Source: Hysterium pulicare CBS 123377 (taxonomy: Eukaryota > Ascomycota > Dothideomycetes > Hysteriales > Hysteriaceae). From it: a DNA stretch of 64,000 nt. The first letter of the stretch is position 1. Each line of letters opens with the position of its first letter. Made by a program: the position numbers and the translations under genes. Where the stretch lies: positions 1 through 64,000 of the forward strand of contig AJFK01000008.1 of NCBI GenBank assembly GCA_000467715.1. Reading direction: 5' to 3'. The notes under the pieces were generated by a model. The model made no database searches. It was not told the origin of the DNA and saw nothing but the letters and a program-made list of their open reading frames with translations. Shown piece after piece: positions 46,132 through 56,192 of the stretch.

Positions 46132-47855
46132 GGCATCAATCCGAACGCCGGCCCTTTTTTCTCACCATCATCGGCATGCCTGATTAGGGCATTACCTGCC
46201 CACTATCTATCTCGCGAGTTACGATTACACATTAGAATGCGCCAATTCAAGTTAAAACTAATCATGTATTGCGCTGGATTTATCTTGTCCTGGATTCGGC
46301 CTCTAGTTGATTGATTAGTTGCTCGCTTCTGATGACGCTAGCAAGGTGTGTCTTGAAGCGAGAGTTCCAAGGTTTATGAAGACCTTGTAGTACTATCGCG
46401 AACCCGAAGTGACTGGAGCAAGAGTGCTGCTCTCGTCTATCGAGTCCGGAGATCCGGGCTATGAATTGAGAGATGGTGTCAGGTATTTTCGTTAGATGGA
46501 GTAGTCATTCAAAATGCAGCAAGAGGAGCAATTCTAGCATCTCAACCCAGTGTATATGTACCTAGGATACACAGGCAGGGATGCTGCGCTCACCATGACC
46601 GCCACCAGCGACTTCTTTCTTACTGCCCTTTTGGGTAAAAGGTCATTTGTACATACGCTCATATTAAGCATGCAATATGTCTTCCTATCGCAATCATCCT
46701 GTGTACAAACCGTAGAATAATCGATACTCGTCTCAATTTATCAATATCGGGAAAGCATCCATTGACTATCCAATTTCACTATCCAAGCAAGCTGCCAAGC
46801 AGATTCGCAAAAGTACCTGATTCAACATCCAAACTACCACATTTGTAGGGAGATTCTTCCGAGGTTGCGAAGCAGGAATAAATAGTCATCATTATCCAAT
46901 TTCACTCTTCTTACTGATCCCTTTATAATCCCACTCTCCCACCGCAATTCCACATACCGCCCTAAACATCAGTGCCTGCCTAGAGCAGACGTCGTGTACC
47001 ACTTCAGCACGCTCTACTGAGACTTTCTCATCCCATCATCCAACCATTACAGAAGTAGTCAGTGGTGTTTCTTCCTTTTACCAATCACAAGCTAGGCACT
47101 TACTAATCAAAGTTCATGTCGACAGCTTTTACCTTGTTTTATAGATGTGCCCTTTATCATTTAATTTTCACGTGGTCTATCTTTAGGTTCTAGATTGTTC
47201 AATATGATGGGGGGAAAAAAAGAAACCGCTCGCCTTGATAACAGTCCTCAAGGACTATAGATATTCTCTAGCCTGTATTCGAGCAAGACTCGCTCTAGAA
47301 ACCAAACCACCTCCCCAGGCATAATCGTTTCTAGAGTTCATAAAGAAGTGTCGTAATACATTAGGTCTTAGTTTCACTTTTCCTACGCAACTAATAACAG
47401 AAAGCTGTGCAGACAACAGCTTTAACATCTGCTGAGGGATAGATAGTCCCTTACAGTTACAATACTAAGGTCAACTGGTGTAGGTCCGCAGCAAGAAGAG
47501 TCGTTATGAGGCTAATGCGCAGCCCAGTGTCCAATGAATTACCTACCACATCCGTTATGAGCTATAGGTTGGAGGATTGTTAAACTCCGAAAGCTCGGCG
47601 CTTTAAGTTACGAAACACGAAATATCTTTATAGGAAACTATTCTTGAATTATTAGGTCTTGAGTATTTATAATCGTCCGTCCCACCAGCTTGCGCTTGCC
47701 TGCCCCTGTCAGTTCCCCCAGTATTTACACCACCATTTCTGTCTTGTCCATACACTACTTTTCCGCATCCACCCATTATTACTTTCTGTAGTCTTTTCTA
47801 TTGAAAGATCTAAAACAGCAGCAGCCAGAGGATAGTGATAAAGTGAATATCTCCA

Positions 47856-48002
47856 ATGGCCGACCATAAAGACGCCAACCCTATGCAAAGCGTCCTGTCT
47901 AACAGGATGGAAGAAGCAACGAAGATTTCGAACGCGACAAAGACGACAACGGCGAAAAAGTCCGACCGCCAGATAAAATGGGCTACAGCTTCAGAGAGAT
48001 AG
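47856..48002 (+). CDS. Possible short ORF, 48 aa
   Basis: An ATG-to-TAG frame encoding a polar Lys/Thr/Ala-rich peptide (starts MADHKDANPMQSVLSNR). It follows a pyrimidine-rich stretch that looks like a fungal leader and ends 70 bases from the converging ERG25 stop. It could be a small gene, the first exon of a larger one, or chance. No similarity is recognised. Confidence 0.22.
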   Translation: MADHKDANPMQSVLSNRMEEATKISNATKTTTAKKSDRQIKWATASER

Positions 48003-48071
48003 GATCCTAGATTCTAAGCCTTCTGCTTTTCCTTTAGCTCGACTACCGATCCCCTCTAGCCAGCGAGCTCT

Positions 48072-49155
48072 CTACTGCGCCTTCTTGACCTTTGCGAGTT
48101 TGCGCTCCCTCCTCCTCTTTGAGGCCTCAGGCCCAGCCTCGGTGTCTAAGACATAGTCCCACCACCTGAAGCTGGAGGAGTAGTTACCGATGAAGCGCTC
48201 GTGATGCGTATCGTGGTGATCAGCGCCAGCCCAGAAGGGGAGCACGTGGTGTAAACTCCAGGGAAACTCATAGCCACTGTGGGCATCGATAGCTTGGAAA
48301 AGGCGGAACACGATCCAGAGGTACATGGTCAGGATGTGGAGGTCTTTGGTGATAGCGCACCAGAGGATGGGAGAACTGACTGTGCCTAGGCCTAGGATCA
48401 TGACTTCGATTGGAGAGGCGTATTCGGCGGCTAGGCCAAAGGGCGCGGAGTATTGGTGGTGGATCTTGTGGATGTTTTTATAGAGTGGGCCCCAGTGCAT
48501 GGCGCGATGTGTCCAGTAGTGCCATGTATCCTCCATCACGAAGAAGACGGCGATTTGGAAAGCCATTTTGTAGATTGAGGGGAAGGGGACGCCGGTGTCG
48601 AGGCCGAAGTATTGGCACATGGGGTGGAATAACCTAGAATGAGATTAGACATGGTAGTTTTGTAGATTCGATATCATTCTGCATACCAGATCTGCGGCAG
48701 TTCGACTGTGAAGTGACTGAAAAGAACGAGCATCGCACATTGCCATTGTTCGTATGCCGTGGGGATTTTGTGCTATAACATGCAATCAGCCAGATTCATA
48801 CCATTGAGTTGGAATCATAGAAAACATACCTGCTGGATCTTATATTTCCTGAAAAAAGGTATGGCGTCGATTATTATCCAAGGTAACGAACGACCAAAAT
48901 ATACCGTTTCATGCATAGTAAAAGACAGGATCCCAGTGGCGAGCACATCGTTCTGCATGTACATGTACCAGGCGGCCCACAAGCGCTCGAAGAAATTGAG
49001 GGAGACATTGTACTTTGATATCTCTTCAAATGAGGCCCAGTACGTGTCCGGAGTTATCGCGGGTGCGGCGAAAAGGGTGGTGGAGTTCCTGGAAGGCAAT
49101 CAGACATTGGCGGTGAAGTTTATGATAAAGGGACCCTAGTCAATGGTACGTACAT
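48072..49155 (-). CDS. ERG25: C-4 methylsterol oxidase (ERG25)
   Basis: Exons (minus): 49155-49154 (AT of the start codon), 49088-48830, 48772-48687 and 48633-48072, total 302 aa. The long exon 2 frame has no ATG at the expected N-terminus. However, a GTACGT donor follows an AT, and the CCAG acceptor is followed by GAACTCC, so splicing makes ATG AAC TCC (MNSTTLF...), matching the usual fungal N-terminus. The protein has four or five membrane spans ([37 protein letters not shown]) and the three di-iron histidine clusters of the family: HRAMH, HKIHH, and HHDTHH. The diagnostic AEYASPIEV and HSGYEFPWS lie between them. ERG25 removes the C-4 methyl groups of sterol intermediates with Erg26/Erg27 in the ER. 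Fungi often carry two or more copies. Confidence 0.9.
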
Positions 49156-50144
49156 CCTGGTTCCCCGAGCTCTGCACTGGCAGGTAGCTCTCAATTCCAC
49201 GAAAGGTATGCGAGCGATGAGAGGGAATGTGAAGGCAAGGGCGAGAGAAGAAGGTGGGTGGTAAAAGAGAAGCTCGGGGGTGTTATCAAAAAGGTTGTTG
49301 AGAAGCGACCACACCACTTTTAGGACTCAGGAACACGCCTTTTCCGAGACGCGGCAGAACCGCTAGCCTCATCACGTGGCAGTGAGCTAAATCTCCTTTT
49401 ACGTAGACTCTTTTGCCTCCGCCAAGCATTGTTTGAGTACGCGATCTGAAGTCAACCGTTCGACATTTCGCCCTGCGGAATCTTCCACTTCCGATTTCTT
49501 GGATAATCCACGCGTCTTTTCGGATGCCATCACACTATGTCCATGCCACTGTGGTTCTATCATTATTGGAGCAAACACGCTCGTGTTGTGTGACGGCTAT
49601 TGCTTTTCAGTCGCGGCGACGAGGAAACAAGCAATTCGTGCGACTGTGCCAATCAACGCCACCATGCAAATAGACTGCATGCGCATGCTCTTTACCAGGG
49701 TCCAGCAGATAGCGAAAAGAGTCAGTCTGTCGTATACATCCTTCGTTACATAGATGATAGCAATCGATTCGTCTGGTAAACATGGTTTGGCTCATTCCAT
49801 CACTTACTCTTCTCCCTTCTCGTCCTGCTGTGGCATGGTGGCTGTGAGGCTCCAAAGCTCCAAGATGATTTGCTGGACAGCCTCACTGATATCATTGGTT
49901 CTAATTCTCAGCCTTGGGGAGACCGCGAGCATGAGGGCCTTGGTCGTGACGATGCACTAGCATATTCTTCCTGTCTATCTCATGTACGAGCCCATTCTCA
50001 CTTTACTTTGATCAAGTCTTCGTATGTCTAAGCGCTTCCGGATCTCTCACACGATAGAGTACATTCTACATGGTATCTGTATTGGGGAATTTTTAACCTC
50101 GTCATTCCTAGCACAGCCTTGAAGCATTTTTTTTTGCGTCCAAT
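49156..50144. promoter_or_regulatory. Divergent region between ERG25 and the kinase gene
   Basis: About 1 kb. The 160 bases next to ERG25 are CT-rich on the minus strand, as expected for its leader. A poly-T tract lies just before the kinase start. Frames in between lack domains. Confidence 0.4.
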
Positions 50145-53100
50145 ATGGTCACTTTGGATAGCCCCGAAGTGCTGTCTCAGTTTCATCCGCTTTCAACGAG
50201 CGAGATGGACCATATCGTCTTGCCAAGAGAAAGCCAGCTGCCGTTAATAAGCATAAGGCCTCTAGGCGAAGGGGCCCAAAGCAGTGTTGATGAAGTCGAA
50301 CTATTCTGTTCGTCCTATGCTAGGAAGGTATGGAACGACTGCGGGGAAAGTAACCGACGTCGATTCTTAGAGGAGATCAAGCTCATTAAACGACTCCATT
50401 CACACCAACATGTTGTAGAAATCTTTCGGACCTACACGAGAGGCTCCGAGTTAGCGATCCTCATGCGGCCTGTGGCGGACGGCGACCTATGGAGCATACT
50501 GCAAGAGCCGGAAGAGCAACGGAGGCATTTGATTAGCGACGAATCTTTGACCAGAGCCTTGGGATGCTTGTGCACTGGTCTTGCTTTCATTCATCGGGCT
50601 GATATCCGACACCAAGACATAAAACCACGAAACATCTTAATTCACCAACAGACTTTTCTCTTCACGGACTTTGGCTTATCAAAAGATCTAATGAATCTCA
50701 ACCAATCCATAACGGAAGGAACAGTTGCAGGAACTCCTAACTATCGCGCGCCAGAGGTAGAAAGTTGGGACTCTCGGGGACGATCTGCAGATGTGTTCTC
50801 GCTGAGCTGTGTACTCATGGAAGTCTGGAGCGTCTTGAGGGGCCATGGTTGCGAAAGAGGCGACCCCGCGACTTTCTCCTCCATGGCTCCATTCTCTCAA
50901 AATATCGATGGTTGCCTCAAATGGATAGATGGCAAGTCGCCCAAAACAACCGAACCTTTGGATACCGTGTGGCTGAAGCTATGCCGGACCATGCTACAAA
51001 GCAGCCCTGATAATCGGCCCAAGATGAAGGACGTCCAAGGTATAATTATTTCGGACTTGGAGGGAAAGGCTGCCGGGTCGGCATCTTCTTTGTTCTGTGA
51101 CCGGTGCTTGGGTGTCAGGTCGGATGATGGAACAAGCGCCACAGTCACGAAAGCTTGTTCTCCGCCAAAATGTTGCGAGGAAACCCAAGAGCTACACCAG
51201 CAATTTCTCGAGCTCAATGGTCAACACGAGCCAAGAGCGAATCTCTCTCAAAGAGACCACACCAAAACTACCCCTGAGAAGGTGTCCCAAGGGGTCCAAG
51301 CTAACCTTATGAGCGAAAGCAACGCCACGGTTCCCGAATCACATCTGAAGATTACGGCCGTAAATGACGACGAATTCCCAGGTGTCGAGAAAGCCACAGT
51401 AGAGGAAGCGAAGGTTCAGCAGTCTTATATTCGCGAAATAGGAATCGAAGAGGAGTCTTTGGTTGAAAAGCTGGGTTCGTTCCTAAAGGCTATGTGGGGA
51501 GCAGCGGTAGGCCACCAGTTCGATCCCAAGCTATCTGCACTCCACCCAAAACGCTCTTACTTAGTTTTGACGTCTCATGAGCTACCAGACACGTGCGAGT
51601 TCTGTGTACAACTGTCAAGACTTAACATAAAGGTGACTTGAAACTCCTGCTAATGTGTTCTAGTCCGAGATAACTACCTCTGCTCGATCTGTTCCAACAT
51701 ATTCCCAAACGCATGGACCATCTCTTAGCATCGCAATTGGTCAAAGGCCCCAATACCTTGGCTCAACCATAATGAATTTGTCAATGCAGCCTTCTACAAC
51801 CCAGTCCGCTAAGCACCAAGCATGTGGCCATCCTCTGGATATGGACTTCTCGGGCCATGCAATGAAACATCAGTTATCTTCCGATTCGGTCACTCTAGTC
51901 CAAAGCGCACCCAATAGCCAAGACTCCTCAGTTCTGTCTACAAACTCTGGCACTCTCAACGTCCACTGCGCTTCCTCGTTGCACCAACCTGGCACACAAA
52001 TATCCGACACTCTCTTCGAGGGTGTCAATCAGGGACCAACATGCCAAGTTGATTCCATTGATACACCTGATCTCCGTACATCAAATGAGCATAACCTTTC
52101 TCGTCATAAACTTCAAACGGAACTCTATCCAACAGCACCATTGCGCTCTGGGGATGTCAATCGATCCTCCTACAAGACAACTTCCAGTGATGAGGTACCG
52201 TTTAGCACACAGACACCTGTGTCACCTAAGCCTACATCCAGAATAGAGGAACTATTCGAGGATAAGATGCCGTCTCAAACTTCAAATCCTATTGACCAAG
52301 ATCTCGTAGTAGTTGGGAACCCGCTACAACAGCCGCCTCCTCGTCCGCCTCCTTCGGCACATTGGAATTCAATAATGCCCTACCCCACTGCTGCACGTTC
52401 TCAACTCCATATTTCTCCAATTTACTCTATTACAGATGTGTCTATGGCTCCTCCTACGATACCGATACCCCCATCATGTCCGCCTCAGGTCCCTCAGCAC
52501 TCCGCCTCAACCTCGCCTCCACATCTACCTACAATAATGCAGTGCCCTAACGATACATACATTCAGCCGCCGCCTTCCCCGCCGATGATGCCTTGGCAAC
52601 ACAAAGAATATCTTAGAGAAGTCTCAAAACCTATGCCGCTCAGCCCACCACTTTCACCACCTCCATCTCCGTCTCCGCCGCCGCCGTCAGCTCCAATATC
52701 TCCTAACCAGGGAAGGAAAGCCAAGGACGCATTGCATACTATGGCTTATCCTCCACCGCCGCCACCTCTGCCCCCAAACATGTGCAACTACGATTACGCA
52801 GTTGCTTCGCCACTGCGACCCCTATCTCCTTCTTTCCCGCAATGCTTAAACTCTATGCAACCCCCAGAGTTCTATATACCACCTCCACCTCCACCTCCGC
52901 CGCCTCCTCCGTCCCCAGACATCTACAATTACAAACACACGATTACCTCGCCACTGCGACCCCTTTCTCCTTCGTCCCCGCAATGCTTAGATTATATGCA
53001 ACCCATCGAGTTCCATGTACAACCTCCACCTCGACCTCCACCCCCTGTTCAACCCCTTGAACAAGAAAATAAGGTTTTCAGAGCACGGGATTCTAATTTA

Positions 53101-53553
53101 CCACCTCTGCTTCCGCTTCTGCCTCCACCTCCGCCGCCACTTTCTTCGAACGGACAACACCCCAATTACTCAAGCTTCGGACCTCCCCCTCCCCCTCCGC
53201 CACCACCACTACCTCCTCCTCCTCAACATCTCGTTGAACACAGCAGGAGCAGGAAGGAATCAGATTCTACTCCTCCGAAGATTGCAGACTCGGGGACCCA
53301 GGCAAAGCCAGCACTGCGTCCCCATTCCACAAAATTAAAACTTGCTTCTGCCGCTTCTGCTCCTTCTATTGCTCTACATCAGGATTTTCGTGATCCAATG
53401 CACTTGCCTAGCAGCGCAACCACTGCTCTGAAGCAAGGTCCACACGCTGTTAACAGTTCTTTCAATACGGCAAAAGACTGTACCCAGATGACTCCCGAAG
53501 CACCTACGGGCAGAAAAACTGTCAAGCGTTCTATTTTCAAATCTCGTCTTTAA
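50145..53553 (+). CDS. Protein kinase with polyproline (FH1-like) C-terminal extension
   Basis: Modelled as exons 50145-51605 and 51664-53553 (58-nt intron, GTACAA donor, TGCTAATG branch point, TCTAG acceptor, phase 0), total 1116 aa. If the intron is not used, the first frame ends at 51641 (498 aa) and a separate start at 51772 would be needed only 130 bases on. Kinase landmarks: Gly loop GEGAQSSV (41-48), Lys61 in YARKVW, the catalytic HQDIKPRNIL (Asp158), TDFGLSKD (Asp175), and GTPNYRAPEVESW. It is therefore expected to be active. From about residue 490 the protein is Ser/Thr/Pro-rich, and beyond about 690 it contains runs of up to 11 prolines like formin or WASP proline regions, including a 47-residue tandem duplication. 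Such runs bind profilin, SH3 or WW partners. No FH2 or WH2 module follows. A signalling-to-cytoskeleton role is inference. Confidence 0.7.
52750..53019 (+). repeat. Two-copy coding tandem repeat, 141-nt (47-codon) period
   Basis: Both copies contain the block SPLRPLSPS.PQCL..MQP.EF preceded by a proline run and a Asn-Tyr pair. The matching codons (tcgccactgcgacccct) start at 52807 and 52948, 141 bases apart. Nucleotide identity over the shared block is high, so the duplication looks recent. Confidence 0.8.
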
Positions 53554-53668
53554 GGATCGACGCCACTGTGTGCAAACCCTTCGTAGAATAAATTCCATTC
53601 ATCAATCTCATACGATTATCGCCTCACAATCATCTCAACTTCCCCCATCCCTAAGCCTAAACCTGCAC

Positions 53669-55149
53669 TTACCAAAGCGGCAAAAGAGACTTAGCCTTGT
53701 ACAACTCCTCCAAAGCCTTCACGTCCTCCTCACTTAGCTCCAACCCAACACACTCTACCGCCTCATCAATCCTCTTCTTACTCCCAAGTCCCAAAATTGG
53801 ATTGACCCCCTTCCTCAAGCTCCAAGCCACCGCGACTTGAGACATCGGCTTGCCCAACTTCTTCGCACCCTCTTCGAGCCGATCAACAAGTTCTTTGTCG
53901 TTCTCGCCGATCATACTCTGCGTGAACTGGTCGGTTTGGGACCGCTGAGACGACTTATCTGCCCAAGGGCGTGCGAGAGTGCCCCGTGCGAGGGGGGACC
54001 AGGGAATGAGGCCGACGCCAGTATGGCTGCAATAGGGGTGCATTTCGCGTTCTTCTTCGCGGTAGATGAGGCTACTATAGGTTAGTCGAAGCGGAATGTC
54101 ACGAAGGACACAGGAAAATACGCACCTATGGTAATTTTGCATACTGATGAATTTGTGCCAGCTGTTCTTTTCAGCAATATTTTGCAGCATTTGGAACTCC
54201 CAAGCTGCCATCTATTTCTAAATGTTAGAAATTATGCTTCAGGAGGTTTCAGGGCTACGTACCGAGCTAGCTCCTATGTAGCGTACTTTACCACTCTCCA
54301 CGACGTCGTTCAAAGCTTTCATGATCTCTTCAAACGGAACTTCGCGATCCAATCGATGGATTTGAAGGACATCGATATACGTCCCCAACCTTGTCACTAT
54401 TGTTAGTCACTACATTCATAAACCCACTCTCCTCAATCTCCTCTTATTTCCATGAAGTACAACTCACCTAGCACAACTAGCATCCACAGCATCAAAGATA
54501 TGCTTCCGACTCAATCCCACCCGGTTCACCATGGGCCCATCATTCGTCATACTCATATGAAAATCCACCTTCCCGGTCTCTTTATGAATCAAATCATCAT
54601 CAACACCAAAGAAGCATTTAGTAAGAATGACGAGTTTCTGTCGCGGGATGTTGAATTTCTTAATCGCCTTCCCAATAATCTCCTCGCTGGCACCTAGACC
54701 GTAGACATCGGACTGTTCAAAACGTTAGTAAATGGTTCTCTCGCAACGTGGTTGATTAGAAAAGGAGGTTTTGGTTTTTGGTCGGGGAGAGCGAAGAAGG
54801 GGATTGGGGGAAAAGATGGCGTACGGTATCCCAGGTGTTTATGCCCATCTTGAATGCATGTTCGAGCAAAGGCAACGCTTCCTCCTCTGGCATCGCCCAT
54901 TCCTCGACTTCGGGACGGCCGTAGGACATGCCGCCGAGAATTACTTTTGAGACTTTGAGGCCGGAGCGGCCGAGTCTGCGGATTGAACTCTGTCAGCATG
55001 TGGGATATTTTGTTGGAGTAGGTTTGGGAGATAGAGAAGAGAGCATAGTGGAGGAACAAGTACCTGGTGTATTGCATTTTAGGAACTCCATCTTCTTTCC
55101 CTGAGATACGCATATGGGAGATGGCATCTTGGAAACCTTGCGTCGTCAT
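53669..55149 (-). CDS. Aldo-keto reductase
   Basis: Exons (minus): 55149-55064, 54975-54825, 54712-54468, 54389-54263, 54211-54126 and 54071-53669, total 365 aa. Fold and catalysis are clear: the strand start [22 protein letters not shown], Asp-Tyr of the SDVYGLG segment, Lys in [10 protein letters not shown], His in DVLQIHRLD, and ASSMAAWEFQ. The NADP-binding C-terminal part is [13 protein letters not shown] and, at the cofactor end, [15 protein letters not shown]. It resembles the fungal AKR9-like or aryl-alcohol/versiconal reductase group; the substrate is unknown. The last acceptor is a tandem TAGTAG (ending 54075 and 54072); the downstream one gives [11 protein letters not shown], the length seen in the family, the other adds one Ser. 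It converges with the kinase gene 115 bases away. Confidence 0.9.
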
Positions 55150-56192
55150 TGTCGATGATTTAGTTTTCGAGGTAGGTAATTGGAATTGGATAGAAATAGA
55201 ACAGATATTTATGGACTGAACTTAGGGGATCGATCAGCTGTTATGATTGAAACTCAAGTGTTGTTTGATTTACTTTAACTGTTGCTCGAACAGAGGAGGG
55301 GGTCCTTTCTACGTTTATATCTATCTGGTAAACCTCTACAGCTTGGTCGAACAAGGCCACCAGTATCCTAAACTACACCTAACACCGGCTCTACTACATC
55401 TTCTGTGTAGGCGGAGTTAATGGCCCTTTGCCTACAGCCCCGGTACTTCCATGATTGTTGGTGCGAGGCATATATGGAGGGCAATAGATGGAGGCCTTAC
55501 GTCCGTCGAATGTCTAAAGACGCCAAGGCTAGTGTGAGCTAGACTTGGGACACCTATCAAGCTACATAGCATAAGCTCTAGGATATAGGTGCATCAACTG
55601 GCGGAGGAGCTATGTTATTGTAGCGAAACCCACTTTCGTCCGCTGAGTAGCGGGTTTATGAGGCGCGGAGTTTATGTAGTGCGGGTAGGAGTTTGATTGT
55701 CGGGAGGAATTTTGGTCCGAGAATTTAGTCCGCCGATGCTCAACATGTTCGTTCGATCGAACGTTAAGGACGGGAGCAGTTGAAGGATAATCCTGATCGA
55801 CAATTTTGGATGTGTGGTTATGTTTAGCTTTAGTAGCTTGATATATCACGTTTAACTTTCTTAGCTTTCGATATTGTATACCAGGTAATGGCTCTGAACG
55901 CGTTCATGAGCATGGCGTGTGTTGGGGTTACTAAAGGAGGACAGGAGCGGAAGGAAGGAGATATAGATTTAAGCAATTCAGGACGAGTAGTCCCTAAAAT
56001 AAAAAGTGCTCTTGAATAGAAGAGTACAAATGATATATGCCGTTGGTAGGTATAAAGTCTTCCCTTAGCACCGCTCACGATACAACTGCCAACACCAAGA
56101 CTCCTCCAAAATCAACAACTAACCAACAACGACCACGCTTCAAAAAACCACATAATGCTCTTGAGGTTTTTGAATAAGGCAAAGAAGCACAT
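55150..56192. other. Gene-free region between AKR and LRR genes
   Basis: About 1 kb between two minus-strand genes. It contains the AKR promoter and downstream sequence of the LRR gene. Two 80-codon frames near 55610-56078 lack domains. Sequence near 55370-55520 looks like non-coding repetitive DNA, but I cannot name a family. Confidence 0.35.

Larger units (their letters stand above)
45576..48071. other. 2.5-kb gene-poor region
   Basis: The longest coding-free stretch in the window. From about 46300 to 47700 it is AT-rich with no frame of interest. It contains a perfect hairpin at 46106-46131 and two copies of TGGATTCGGCC about 220 bases apart. A 48-codon frame near its right end (47856-48002) is listed apart. 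Nothing identifies a transposon family. Confidence 0.5.

Noticed and set aside
45960-46330. Possible transposon remnant around the hairpin and TGGATTCGGCC repeats
   Set aside because: No transposase-like frame, no paired terminal repeats and no target-site duplication could be found.
51633-51663. A 31-nt intron joining the kinase to the proline-rich frame
   Set aside because: In phase but too short for efficient splicing; the 58-nt intron starting at 51606 shares the same acceptor and is more plausible.
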